In this document: piece by piece, positions 24,020 to 32,756 of the stretch | Layout of the letters: each line of letters opens with the position of its first letter | Position numbering within the stretch: position 1 is the first letter of the stretch | Assembly: GCF_052116585.1 (NCBI RefSeq) | Contig: NZ_JBQKKT010000021.1 | Location: 1-52,450 of the forward strand | Source of the DNA: Luteococcus sp052116585 | Lineage (GTDB): Bacteria > Actinomycetota > Actinomycetes > Propionibacteriales > Propionibacteriaceae | Direction: 5' to 3' | Length of the DNA: 52,450 nucleotides | Program-made: the position numbers and the translations under genes | Notes under the pieces: generated by a model | What the model saw: only the letters and a program-made list of their open reading frames with translations | The model's database searches: none | What the model was told of the DNA's origin: nothing

Positions 24020-24652
24020 TTAAGCCCACAGGTCGTAGAGGTCGCGGGGTGCGTTGCGGGTGGTGTCACTCCAGGCCATGGTCTTGGCCACCACGAATCC
24101 TTCTGGGGTGAGGGTGTTGCGCTCGATGTTTGGCAGGCCGTGGTAGTGCTGATGGACCAGGGTGGTGCAGTGGGGAAGCGGAATGTAGTTGCGTCCATCG
24201 ATGAGCTGGATCCGCAGCGCGGTGTTCCCGATCCGGTAGATGCAGGGGTCGGTGTCTCGCTTCGCCGTGGTGAGGGAGGGTTCTGCCGTGATGCGGCCGA
24301 AGGTTCGGGCCAGTCGTGTGCGGATCGCGCCGTCCAGTGCCTGGGCCGCGGCTGGGCGGGGTCCGATGGAGAGTAGGTCGATGTCTTCGCTGAGACGCAG
24401 GCCATCAAGGATCGTGCGACTGAGTGCAGTTCCGCCGTAGAAGACGAACTGGTCGCGCAGGGGAGCGATGGCCGCCAGGACATGTGAGATGACGAAGTCG
24501 TGCTCGATCGACTCGCGGGGAACGCCGTAGTGCTCCATCTGGCGACGCGCATCCGCGTCCGAGAGCTTGTGCGGCCCGGCGGTGGCTGGTTGCCGTGTCA
24601 CTCTGGGGGAGCGCCGAGCAGGAGGGGTGTGGTCGTGTTCTGGGGTGGTCAT
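24020..24652 (-). pseudogene. AbiEii-family toxin, copy 2, C-terminally truncated
   Basis: The 210-aa reading frame matches copy 1 (8135-9013) up to DLYDLWA and then meets a TAA at the repeat junction, losing about 80 residues. The nucleotidyltransferase motifs GGTALSR and SEDIDL are intact. It differs from copy 1 at many residues (for example RPAAAQALDGAIRTRL for RPTVAKALDDAIRTRL), unlike the neighbouring genes. Whether the shortened protein is toxic or dead is unknown. It follows an intact AbiEi with the same ATGA overlap. Confidence 0.8.
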
Positions 24653-25275
24653 GGCAGTGCCTCCTCGACAGCCCGGGCGAGGGTTCTCGCTCGTGGGTTC
24701 GCGATACCCAACGCGGTTTCGGGGTCGACGTGCGCAGCCAAGGCCTTGACGGCTGCGGTGGCTTCGTTGGACAGGCCCCCAAGCTGGGGTCGGGCGATCA
24801 GGTCGACAAAGGTCTGTTCGGGGGTGGTGACGAGGAAGGCGCCCAGACGGCCGGTCTCTAGCCGGGCGTCGAGTGCGTCGACGTCGGTGGTGGTGAACGT
24901 CACCCTTGTCTGGTCGGTGAGGACGACGGGCCGGTGCTGCTGCGGGACGGCGATGACTGTGGTGGCGATGGCTCGGGGGATGGCGTGGTGGAAGCGGGCG
25001 GCGCCGATGCCATACAGGACGGGGATTCGGTCGCCATACTGGGCTGTGGCGTAGGCCATTGCCGCTTCCTCGGGGTTGGGTCGCCAGGGCATGTCAGGGT
25101 CGATGTCGTCGGGTTTGACGGTGTAGGTGCCTGGGGCGATGCGCACGACACGTCCGGCGCGTTGCAGGCGTAGGAGCTCCTTCTCTGGGTTGGCGTACAG
25201 GTCGCGCAACATCACGGGGCGCACTGTGCGCAGCGGGGCAGCGGCCAGGGCGGCCGGGACACCTGTCGTCTTCAC
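24649..25275 (-). CDS. AbiEi-family antitoxin (copy 2, identical protein)
   Basis: The protein is identical to the 208-aa AbiEi at 9010-9636. Three synonymous differences lie near the 3' end of the gene and none is seen further in. The ribosome-binding site AGGAGGT and GTG start are the same. Because the antitoxin is unchanged it could also neutralise the copy 1 toxin and repress both promoters. Confidence 0.88.
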   Translation of the reverse strand: MKTTGVPAALAAAPLRTVRPVMLRDLYANPEKELLRLQRAGRVVRIAPGTYTVKPDDIDPDMPWRPNPEEAAMAYATAQYGDRIPVLYGIGAARFHHAIPRAIATTVIAVPQQHRPVVLTDQTRVTFTTTDVDALDARLETGRLGAFLVTTPEQTFVDLIARPQLGGLSNEATAAVKALAAHVDPETALGIANPRARTLARAVEEALP

Positions 25276-25416
25276 ATCACACCTCCTGTATGCAAAAGAC
25301 TACCTTGTAGGGGTCTGGATGCATATTGATGGGTGTGAGCGAGGTTTCGTGACCCTGTGGTGCAGGGCGAATTGCCAGGGGTGTGCCATGAATGTCGTTG
25401 GTGGCAGGATGGATGC

Positions 25417-26643
25417 ATGCGAAGCGAGCTGGCCGACGAGGTCTTGCCCTTGATCCGCTCGAGTGGTGACCTGCATCGGTATCGGGCGGCCAATGAGCAC
25501 GGCTACCAGATGCATGAGGCGGTTGACATCCTTGAGGGGGCGGTGGGAGTCGTGGATGCTTCGGTGGTCCATGACGTGTGTCAGCGGGCGTTGATGTCGT
25601 CGTTGCGGATCATCATGCGTGCCGATGATTCGGCCGGCATCATCGGGGATGCCTGTCAGCGTCTGATTGCGCTGCATCCGGTGACGGCAACGGCGGCCAA
25701 GGTGTCGCCGGGACGGCTGGTGGCGTGGATGATCAAGTTCCAATTCGACGAGGAGTGCGACTTTTTCACCTTGGATCCGGTGGCCTACGCGCCGGTGCTG
25801 GGGGAAGCGGGCATCGCGCGTTACCGCGCGGAACTGGCCCGACGACAGTCCGACCTGGCTGGGTGTGCGCAGGCTCGCGACGGCTACTCGCATGAACGGT
25901 TCGTGCTGGAGCACAATGCCCGCCGGCTCGCCGTGCTGGATCGTGATGTGGAGGCGATCATCGCCACTCACGCCAGGGACGGGTCGGTTTCGGCGTGGGC
26001 GCTGGAGACGGCTGAGGCATTCGTTGAGATCGCGGACGTGGAGCGGGCCATTGACTGGGCCCGGCGGGCGGCCTTGATGCCGCCCGAGCACCAGGCCCTT
26101 CGGGCAGGCAGATTGTGGCTGGACTTGCTGGCAGAACACCGCCCCGGCGAGGTGTTGCCCTCCAGCCTGGAGCTGTTTGAGCGATGGCCGAACCAGAGCA
26201 CCGCGGCGCAGGTGCACGCAGCCGCGGGCGACAGATGGCCGGGACTGCAGCAGCAGGTGGTTGGACGCCTCAAGAGGCGCCCGTGGGAGGCCGTGGCCTT
26301 CCTGTTGCGTCAGCTGGCTGATGTGGATTCCGCGTGGCAGGTGGCCCACGAGCACGCGGACCTGGTGGGCGCTGGCTTGTGGGGCGAGCTGGCTGAGGCG
26401 AGGGGCCCTTCCCACCCCGAAGAGGCTGTGCCTGTCTTGGTCCGGCTGGCCGACGATGAGCTCCGTGAGACGGGTGCGCGGCACTACCGTGTCGCGGCGA
26501 GTCTCCTGGTTCGCGCCCGGCGGTTCGCCGTCGCCGCTGGTCAAGGCGATGATTTCGATGCCGTCGTTCGTGAGTTGCGCGAGGTCCATCGCCGTCGTCC
26601 GCGGCTGCAGCAGGAGTTCGATGCGGCCGGGCTGGCGAGGTGA
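25417..26643 (+). CDS. Uncharacterised 408-aa helical protein linked to AbiE (copy 2)
   Basis: This copy is identical to the protein at 9778-11004 except near the C-terminus, where RRFAVAAGQGDDFDAVVREL replaces RQFAIAAGQGDDLDAVVREI. It has the same divergent arrangement with abiEi and the same start context. Keeping both copies intact, while one toxin copy is truncated, suggests it is either useful or was recently converted. Its function is unknown. Confidence 0.75.
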   Translation: MRSELADEVLPLIRSSGDLHRYRAANEHGYQMHEAVDILEGAVGVVDASVVHDVCQRALMSSLRIIMRADDSAGIIGDACQRLIALHPVTATAAKVSPGRLVAWMIKFQFDEECDFFTLDPVAYAPVLGEAGIARYRAELARRQSDLAGCAQARDGYSHERFVLEHNARRLAVLDRDVEAIIATHARDGSVSAWALETAEAFVEIADVERAIDWARRAALMPPEHQALRAGRLWLDLLAEHRPGEVLPSSLELFERWPNQSTAAQVHAAAGDRWPGLQQQVVGRLKRRPWEAVAFLLRQLADVDSAWQVAHEHADLVGAGLWGELAEARGPSHPEEAVPVLVRLADDELRETGARHYRVAASLLVRARRFAVAAGQGDDFDAVVRELREVHRRRPRLQQEFDAAGLAR

Positions 26644-26673
26644 GCTGGCCGCAGTGACCTCAGGACGGCATGG

Positions 26674-26765
26674 TGAATCGCCCCGGGATGTCCGGAGACT
26701 TCGACCTGTGGGCAGGTTCGAGTCATGCCAGGCAACTGAATCGCCCTCGTGAGCCCGGGGACTCA
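26674..26765 (+). repeat. Two lone IS3-type left ends
   Basis: TGAATCGCCCCGGGATGTCC followed by GGAGACTT (26674-26701) closely matches the IS end at 412-438. A more degenerate copy, TGAATCGCCCTCGTGAGCCC then GGGGACTC, starts at 26737 in the same direction. No transposase follows either. They mark past insertion or deletion events. Bases 26766-26870 hold nothing else I can support. Confidence 0.6.
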
Positions 26766-26870
26766 CCGGTGCGCCCGCCATGTTGTGACGGCAGCGATGA
26801 CGGGGTCCTCGTCCGCTGTGGCTGTTGTGGGGCATTGCGGGCGGAGCCGATGTGCACCGCACGGAGGCGG

Positions 26871-27287
26871 TCAGTTCTGAGCCGCAGTCCAACCGGGCGC
26901 GACGATGCGTACTCCGGTGCCCACCGCTCCAGCCGCGATGCCGTTGGCGCCCCAGGACACCCGAATGGCGTGCGCGCTGGGCAGCCGGCCATCCTCGGCG
27001 GTGATCCATACCTCCGCCCTTCCATCGAGGATGGCGCGGATCACGTCCAGAAGGGGCTGCCCTGCGATGCTGTCGGCTCCGACTCCCAGGCGCGCCCCGA
27101 ACGGCAGTTCCACGGTTGCGTCGTCGTGGTGGATGTGGACCATGAAGGGCCATCCGATGCCCGACGGGGTGAACAGGAGCGTGTGCCCCAGTCGTTGCAC
27201 CGTCCCACCGCGACTGATCGCCTCGCTGCTTGCGTGAACGTGCACGATGTCAACGTCGTAGATCGACGTGTGGTTGTCTGAGTGCAT
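26871..27287 (-). CDS. Hypothetical protein (138 aa)
   Basis: I do not recognise this protein. The start is taken at the ATG 27287 (MHSDNHTSIYDVDIVHVHAS) because residues before it in the longer frame are low in quality and run antisense to an AraC-like relic. The sequence is His- and Val-rich at the start and has a regular pattern of short strands (TLLFTPSGIGWPFMVHIHHD, DDATVELPFG), suggesting a small beta-rich soluble domain. It lies alone in a zone of decaying genes, transcribed divergently from the AraC relic, and may itself be partial. Confidence 0.45.
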   Translation of the reverse strand: MHSDNHTSIYDVDIVHVHASSEAISRGGTVQRLGHTLLFTPSGIGWPFMVHIHHDDATVELPFGARLGVGADSIAGQPLLDVIRAILDGRAEVWITAEDGRLPSAHAIRVSWGANGIAAGAVGTGVRIVAPGWTAAQN

Positions 27288-27320
27288 GAATGGGCACGTT
27301 AGCAGCGGCGGGGACTGATC

Positions 27321-27524
27321 ATGTCGACGGGTGACTCGACCGCCGAGCTGGCGCCGGGCGCCTACCGCCCACGACGAGCGCCAGAGCAGCTGCAGGAGTT
27401 CCTGGTCTGTCGCTGGGACGCGACCATGACGGGTGCCGTGGACATAGCACACGATGGGTGCGTCGAGGTGATGTGGCTCCAGGGGCGGGGACTGCTGGTC
27501 TGTGGCCCCGAGACCGTCGGGTGA
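27321..27524 (+). pseudogene. AraC-family regulator relic (DUF6597-like N-terminus)
   Basis: The 67-aa frame contains YRPRRAPEQLQEFLVCRW and DGCVEVMWLQGRGLLVCGPE, which fit the N-terminal sensor part of AraC regulators of the DUF6597 type. The DNA-binding domain is missing: the frame stops five bases before the C-terminal end of a VOC protein gene (27529). AraC regulators of this type often sit beside VOC genes, so one deletion probably removed the space between. Confidence 0.5.
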
Positions 27525-27528
27525 CCGG

Positions 27529-27642
27529 GCCATCTCGCTGGGGGCGACGCTGGCCGAGCCCCAGCCCGAGGGCTCCGAGGGCAAGTGGATCGTGCTGCTG
27601 GACCCGGCAGGCCATCCCTTCTGCCTGGCAATCTGGGTTTGA
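27529..27642 (+). pseudogene. VOC/glyoxalase-like protein, C-terminal relic
   Basis: AISLGATLAEPQPEG followed by KWIVLLDPAGHPFCLAIWV is the characteristic last 37 residues of a glyoxalase-like VOC domain. No upstream part or start codon exists in this frame. It is joined almost directly to the AraC relic. Confidence 0.65.
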
Positions 27643-27672
27643 ACGGAGCTTCACCGCTGGCCGACGATCGGG

Positions 27673-28434
27673 TTGGATGTCAGGGTGAAGAGCAGTCGAA
27701 AGCTCGCTGGCCGAGCGCGTGACCACCGGGTGCTCGCGCGGGGCGCGGCGCTGGTGGCGCTGGCGGCCCTGTTCGGCATCGCGGGCTGTGCCCGGTCCGT
27801 GGAATCCAGCACGTCGAGCCCCAGCGCCACGCCAACACCGAGCAGCACTCCAACACCCAGCAGCACTCCAACACCCAGTCGACCTCCCGTCGAGGTGACC
27901 GGCTCCGGGCCGGCAGGTGGACGGTTCTGGCAGTTCACCAGCCCGGGCCTTGCTGCCGTACAGCAGCTGACCGGGGGTGGTTTGGTTTCCGTCGAGCAGG
28001 CGCCGGGTGGCTGGTTCATCGTCCGGGAGGACGGTCTCGCCTCGCGTATCTCCTTGCCCGAGGGCAGCCGTGCCGAGGTGTCAGCCGGCGACCTGCTCGT
28101 GAGCATGCCCGCTGGGGCCGTCTCCGTTCGAGAGTCCCGCCCGCTGCTCACCGCCCGGTGGGTTCAGCGTGGGGACGAGAAGTCACTGCGGATCGAACCG
28201 GCCGATTCCGTGCGGATGTGGTCCACATCGGCGGCCCAGCAGGCCCTGTGGACGGAGGTACTGAACACCGTCCCGGAGGCGGACAGCCCGGGCATGCGGG
28301 ACCAGTTCGTGTGCCACGTGGCCTTCGCTGCGACGAAGGAGGCCTGGTTCCTGGAGCCGGCGCGCCCCGACGTCGGCTATCCCGCCACCGTGGCCGCTCG
28401 CTGCAATCCCGGCGCGGTGCCCGACGGAGGCTGA
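27673..28434 (+). CDS. Lipoprotein with DUF2599 domain
   Basis: The product is about 250 aa. A signal peptide (ALVALAALFGIAGC) ends in a lipobox cysteine, a Ser/Thr/Pro linker follows, encoded partly by an 18-bp tandem repeat (about 27836-27878), and then an extracellular domain. The C-terminal 80 residues (WSTSAAQQALWTEVL, then GMRDQFVCHVAFA and WFLEPARP) are a clear DUF2599 match with its two conserved cysteines; the role of DUF2599 is unknown. The start is uncertain: TTG 27673, GTG 27685 and a later GTG are possible, and none has a strong ribosome-binding site. Its 3' end faces a truncated WYL regulator. Confidence 0.75.
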   Translation: MDVRVKSSRKLAGRARDHRVLARGAALVALAALFGIAGCARSVESSTSSPSATPTPSSTPTPSSTPTPSRPPVEVTGSGPAGGRFWQFTSPGLAAVQQLTGGGLVSVEQAPGGWFIVREDGLASRISLPEGSRAEVSAGDLLVSMPAGAVSVRESRPLLTARWVQRGDEKSLRIEPADSVRMWSTSAAQQALWTEVLNTVPEADSPGMRDQFVCHVAFAATKEAWFLEPARPDVGYPATVAARCNPGAVPDGG

Positions 28435-29221
28435 GCCCCTCAGGTCTCGGAGTGACCTGCCCAGCCGGGGGCCGCTGCCAGGCCAGTCGGTCGGCGTCCA
28501 CCGCGAGCTCGACCCAGGCGACGCACGGGTAGCGGCTGGGGATGTCGCGATGGCAGTCCTCGGAGGGAGGCTCCCGTGGCTGGAAGGTCCAGGTGGTCAC
28601 GGCCACATCGCTCATCCGGTCCAGTCGGAAGACCCGCCAGTCATCCCTGAGCCGATCGAAGGCCTGCAGGTACCAGTGTTCGCCCTGAGTCATGAGGCGC
28701 GCCGGTTCCACCTCGCGCTCGGTGAGAGTTCCGTCGGGACGTTGGTAGCGGAAGCGCACCAGGGCATGGTCGCGTTGCGCGACGGCCAGATGTGAGAGCA
28801 CCTGCCAGTCGACCGCCGGACGCGTGCGGGGCAGACTCCGCGTCGCCTCATGCAGGGCACCGGCCAGAGCACGGAGCCGGGGAGGAAGGACCTGATCGAG
28901 CTTGGTGAGCGCCCTCAACCCGGCTTCACCCACCGAGTCCTGTCCAGTGAGCGCCGCCATCCGCAGACATGCCACCAGTGCCACCGCCTCGTCGTCGTCC
29001 AACATGAGGGGTGGCAGCCGGCGGCCGGCGCCGAGCCGGTAGCCCCCATCCAGACCGCGGTCGGCCTCCACGGGGTAGCCGAGCTCGCGCAGGCGCGTCA
29101 CATCGCGTCGAACGGTGCGTTCGGTGACTCCCAGCCGCGCGGCCAGGTCTGCGGCCTGCCACGAGGTGCGGGACTCCAGGAGGTCGAGCAGACGCAGCAC
29201 GCGGTGGGTGGTCTGGCTCAT
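28148..29221 (-). pseudogene. WYL-domain (YafY/DeoR-type) regulator, C-terminus lost
   Basis: The start ATG 29221 gives an HTH_11 domain (LLDLLESRTSWQAADLAARL, then TERTVRRDVTRLRELG) and a WYL domain (HYALVRFRY-like HALVRFRYQRPDG, EHWYLQAFDRLRDDWRVFRL). After about residue 255 the family likeness ends. The frame then runs on as Arg/Pro-rich sequence antisense to the DUF2599 gene, so the last 60-70 residues of the WCX domain appear to have been replaced. True WYL coding DNA probably ends near 28455. DNA binding could persist, but ligand control is doubtful. Confidence 0.65.
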
Positions 29222-29310
29222 GGCCCCATCATGGCGGCCGCTGCGGACAAGAACTGTCCGCATGGGCTGGTTGAGTCAGGTCATCAGCGCCCGACGACCC
29301 AAGGAATGCC

Positions 29311-29559
29311 ATGTACCTGCCCCAGATCGACGACGAACGGACCACCTTGTGCAACTTCCTCGAGGTGCAGCTGGACGCGGCCCGGCCGGCGAAGCTGCGC
29401 TACCTGTACGTTCACCATGTGGAGGAATTTGCCCGCCACGCGGGTCACGCCGACATCATCCGCGAGGAGATCGACGGCGCACGGGCCGCCGAACTGTGGC
29501 TGGCGAGCGAGGGTCTGCCGGGCAATGACTTCGTCACACCGTGGGAACCTGTCCAGTGA
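29311..29559 (+). pseudogene. DinB/DUF664 protein with internal deletion
   Basis: The 82-aa frame starts like a DUF664 protein (DERTTLCNFLEVQLDAAR). It jumps at once to the family's C-terminal motif (HHVEEFARHAGHADIIREEI) in the same frame. About 100 central residues, which carry the metal-binding histidines, are missing. AGGAA precedes the ATG, so it may still be expressed as a stub. Confidence 0.6.
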
Positions 29560-29614
29560 GCACGTCCGCACGATTCAGCACCACCAGGCAAGCAGCGCAG
29601 CTCGAGGAGAGTCC

Positions 29615-30034
29615 ATGCACATCATCCTGATTCCCGGCCTGTGGCTGGACGCATCCATCTGGGATGAGGTGGTCACCCACGTGCGTGGGAAGGGTCACGA
29701 ACCCGTGGCGCTGGCCCTGCCGGGGCAGGGAGACGGAACTGATGCGACGCTCGACGACCAGATCGACGCGGTGCTGGCGGCCATCGATTCCCTCGCCGGG
29801 GAAACAGCCCTCGTCGTGGTGCACTACTCCGACGAGGCACGCTTCGACGTTCCTGTCACCGAGATCTGCCCGGAGTTCCCCCCGGAGGATGCCAAGGCGT
29901 GGATCGAGAACGGCGTGCCGGAGCTCCAAAAGGTCGCGCACCTCGAATACGTGGACATCGATTCCGGACACTGGCCCATGGTGAGTGCGCCGCTCAGGCT
30001 GGCGGAGATCATCGACGAGCTGACTCGCAGCTGA
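29615..30034 (+). CDS. Alpha/beta hydrolase remnant, in-frame loss of the nucleophile region
   Basis: The 139-aa frame opens as a normal small alpha/beta hydrolase (IILIPGLWLDASIWDEVVTH, then VDAVLAAIDSL-type helix) up to ALVVVH, where GHSxGG should follow. Instead it continues directly with SDEARFDVPVTEICPEFPPE, a segment normally about 100 residues later. It keeps the C-terminal SGHWP with the catalytic-type His. The reading frame and ribosome-binding site (GAGGAG) are intact, but the serine nucleophile is gone, so it cannot be an esterase as it stands. Confidence 0.7.
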   Translation: MHIILIPGLWLDASIWDEVVTHVRGKGHEPVALALPGQGDGTDATLDDQIDAVLAAIDSLAGETALVVVHYSDEARFDVPVTEICPEFPPEDAKAWIENGVPELQKVAHLEYVDIDSGHWPMVSAPLRLAEIIDELTRS

Positions 30035-30104
30035 CGGGAGCTCGCCGGGAATGTCCTGCGCTCCCGGGACGCTGTCCAGATGAGGACGTCACCACGAAGG
30101 AGCG

Positions 30105-31502
30105 ATGATGAACACCCGTCACGAGACCGACAGCATGGGCACCATTGAGGTGCCTGCCGATCACTACTGGGGCGCCCAGACCGAGCGCAGCCTGCACCAC
30201 TTCGACATCGGTCGCCCGACCTTCGTCCTGCCTCGCGCCCTGATCCGGGCATTGGGCGTGCTGAAGAAGTCCGCTGCCCGGGCCAATGCGGAGCTGGGGG
30301 AGTTGCCCGACGACGTGGCGGACCTCATCGTCCGTGCTGCCGACGAGGTGATCCGGGGCGATCTCGACGCCGAGTTCCCGCTCGTCGTCTTCCAGACGGG
30401 CTCCGGCACCCAGTCGAACATGAATGCCAATGAAGTGATCGGCAACCGGGCCATCGAACTCGCGGGTGGTCAGATGGGGTCCAAGGTGCCCGTGCATCCC
30501 AATGACCACGTCAACCGCGGCCAGTCCAGCAATGACACCTTCCCCACGGCCATGTACATCGCGGTGGTCAGCGAACTGCAGGAGACCTTGTATCCCGGCG
30601 TCACCAAGCTGCGCGACACTCTCGCCGAGCTGGCCGAACGCTTTGACGACGTGGTGATGGTGGGTCGGACCCACCTGCAGGACGCCACCCCGGTACGGCT
30701 CGGCCAGGTCGTCGGCGGTTGGGTGGCGCAGATCGACGAGGCTCTGGTTGCGGTGCGTCACGCCGATGAGCAGGCCCGCGGTCTGGCGATCGGTGGAACC
30801 GCCGTCGGTACCGGGCTGAACGCCCACCCGGACTTTGGCGCCTTCACGGCCAGGTACATCAGCGAGGAGACGGGTCTGGACTTCCATCAGGCCGAGAACC
30901 TGTTTGCCGCACTGAGTGCCCACGATGCCCTGGTGGGTGTCTCGGCGAGCCTTCGTACCCTGGCGGGGGCGTTGATGAAGATCGCCAACGACGTGCGCTG
31001 GTATGCCTCGGGCCCGCGTGAGGGGATTGGTGAACTGCTGATCCCGGAGAACGAGCCGGGCAGCTCGATCATGCCGGGCAAGGTGAACCCCACCCAGAGC
31101 GAGGCGTTGACCATGGTGGCGGCCAAGGTCTTCGGCAATGACGCGACGGTCGCCTTCTCCGGCAGTCAGGGCAATTTCCAGCTCAACGTCTTCAAGCCCG
31201 TCATGGCCTGGTCCGTGCTGGAGTCCATCCAGCTGTTGGGCGACGCCTGCGTGAGCTTCAATGACCACTGCGCCGTCGGCATTGAACCCAACCGCGACGT
31301 GATCGCCGAGCACCTGCAGAGCAATCTGATGCTGGTCACCGCCCTGAATCGGCACATCGGCTACGACGCCGCCGCCAAGATCGCCAAGAAGGCCCACCAC
31401 GACGGCAGCACGCTGAAGGAGGCGGCCCTGGAGCTGGATCTGTTGACCGCGGAGCAGTTCGACCAGTGGGTGGTTCCCGAGGAGATGACCCGGCCCAGCT
31501 GA
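30105..31502 (+). CDS. fumC: Class II fumarate hydratase
   Basis: The 465-aa enzyme interconverts fumarate and malate in the TCA cycle, without an iron-sulphur cluster. The family signature GSSIMPGKVNPTQSE, the substrate loops TGSGTQSNMNANEV and SSNDTFPTAM, and the B-site-like HPNDHVN are all present, and the length is normal. Two adjacent ATGs (30105, 30108) follow GAAGGAG; the second has better spacing. It stands alone between the decay zone and a glycosyltransferase gene. Class II fumarases share the fold of aspartase, but the sequence context fits fumarase. Confidence 0.95.
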   Translation: MMNTRHETDSMGTIEVPADHYWGAQTERSLHHFDIGRPTFVLPRALIRALGVLKKSAARANAELGELPDDVADLIVRAADEVIRGDLDAEFPLVVFQTGSGTQSNMNANEVIGNRAIELAGGQMGSKVPVHPNDHVNRGQSSNDTFPTAMYIAVVSELQETLYPGVTKLRDTLAELAERFDDVVMVGRTHLQDATPVRLGQVVGGWVAQIDEALVAVRHADEQARGLAIGGTAVGTGLNAHPDFGAFTARYISEETGLDFHQAENLFAALSAHDALVGVSASLRTLAGALMKIANDVRWYASGPREGIGELLIPENEPGSSIMPGKVNPTQSEALTMVAAKVFGNDATVAFSGSQGNFQLNVFKPVMAWSVLESIQLLGDACVSFNDHCAVGIEPNRDVIAEHLQSNLMLVTALNRHIGYDAAAKIAKKAHHDGSTLKEAALELDLLTAEQFDQWVVPEEMTRPS

Positions 31503-31561
31503 CGCCGGCCAGCGAGCCCCCGCGGGGGACCAACGGCTGGGGATGCCCGTAGCCTGACGTC

Positions 31562-32734
31562 ATGGCGAAATTCCTGGTCTCCGGCATCCCCGCCTTCGGG
31601 CTGGTCAACCCCGTCCTGCCCCTGGTGGCGGAGCTGACCGCTGCCGGTCACGACGTCGATGTCCTGCTGAGCGAACACTTCCGTGGGGCGGTGGAGGCGG
31701 CGGGTGCCACCCTGGTGCCGTACGCCTTCCAGCTGGAGGGGCCCTTGACGTCGCCCTGGTCCTTGGCCAGTCAGGGTCGCCGCATCTTCGACGACATGAC
31801 CGCCGCCATGATCCGGCTCGGGAACCGCTATGACGCCCTCATCGGAGCCGGCATGCAACCTCGGCTCGACGAGGTGGAGCGGGCGCTCGACCGGCCCGTC
31901 GCCCTACACCTGCCGGTCTTCTTCCAGAACGACCGCACGGCGGGCTACTTCGCCCAGATCTGCACGACGATGCCTCAACCCGCGCGTCGCGTGCTGGGCA
32001 CCCCGGCACTGCGTCGGGTGGCCGGACAGGTGGCGGGCCGCGGCGTCTTCGGCAGGGCGCAGGGCGACATCATCGAGCTGCTGGGTCCCCGGTCCCGATC
32101 GTTGAACATGACCGTCGCGGCACGTGACTACCAGCCCTTCGCGGAGGACTTCGACGGCTTGTACCTGGGCCCCCGCCCCACCCAGCGCCGCGAGGACCCG
32201 AGCTTCCCGATGGATCGGGTGCGGGACCACGATGGGCCGGTGATCTATGCCACGCTCGGCACGGTCTTCAACTCGTGGGTGCCCTTCTTCCGGACCATCG
32301 CGGACGCCTTCGACGGCTCCGATGCCCTCGTGGTGATGACCACCGGCAGCCAGGCGCGGGTCAGTGAGGTTGGTGTCGTGCCGCAGAACGTGATCCTGCG
32401 TCCGTTCGTGCCACAGACCATGGTCCTGGAGCAGGCCGATGTGTGCTTCACCCACGGCGGATTCGGGACGGCAACCGACGCCGTCGGGCTGGGCGTCGTG
32501 CCGGTGCTGACGCCGATGGGTGCCGACCAGTTCTTCAACGCACACCGGTTGGAGGCCCTCGAGGCCGGGCTGGTGCTGCCCAGGGCGGAGTTCACCGTGG
32601 AGTCGGTCCGGGTGGCGGCCGAGCGGGCTCGGACCGAGGCGGACCTCCAGGCCGGCGTTGCCCGGATGCGTGCGGCCTTCGTCTCGTCGCCCGGACCCGT
32701 GGCGGGGGTCAGGGCGCTGGAGGCGCTGGTCTGA
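31562..32734 (+). CDS. GT1-family (UGT/MGT-like) glycosyltransferase
   Basis: The 390-aa GT-B enzyme has an N-terminal acceptor half (SGIPAFGLVNPVLPLVAELT) and a C-terminal nucleotide-sugar half with the hallmark THGGFGTATDAVGLGVVPV and GADQFFNAHRLE. Related macrolide and sterol glycosyltransferases move a sugar to small hydrophobic acceptors; the acceptor here is unknown. No signal peptide is present. The next gene, a DeoR-type regulator, starts 22 bp downstream in the same direction and may be co-transcribed. Confidence 0.88.
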   Translation: MAKFLVSGIPAFGLVNPVLPLVAELTAAGHDVDVLLSEHFRGAVEAAGATLVPYAFQLEGPLTSPWSLASQGRRIFDDMTAAMIRLGNRYDALIGAGMQPRLDEVERALDRPVALHLPVFFQNDRTAGYFAQICTTMPQPARRVLGTPALRRVAGQVAGRGVFGRAQGDIIELLGPRSRSLNMTVAARDYQPFAEDFDGLYLGPRPTQRREDPSFPMDRVRDHDGPVIYATLGTVFNSWVPFFRTIADAFDGSDALVVMTTGSQARVSEVGVVPQNVILRPFVPQTMVLEQADVCFTHGGFGTATDAVGLGVVPVLTPMGADQFFNAHRLEALEAGLVLPRAEFTVESVRVAAERARTEADLQAGVARMRAAFVSSPGPVAGVRALEALV

Positions 32735-32756
32735 GCAGTGGCCGCACTATTGGTCC

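Larger units (their letters stand above)
24024..26662. repeat. Direct repeat A, copy 2 (abiE module)
   Basis: This is the partner of 8382-11023. The left boundary is abrupt, next to the pilus promoter, and cuts abiEii. The right boundary falls 12 bp before a lone IS3-type end (26674). Both copies face the same way, so recombination between them would remove 15.6 kb including the pilus island. Confidence 0.9.

Noticed and set aside
27836..27878. Short tandem repeats as a possible CRISPR or regulatory array
   Set aside because: They are an 18-bp in-frame repeat coding for the Thr-Pro-Ser linker of a lipoprotein. No CRISPR-like repeat-spacer pattern was seen anywhere in the window.
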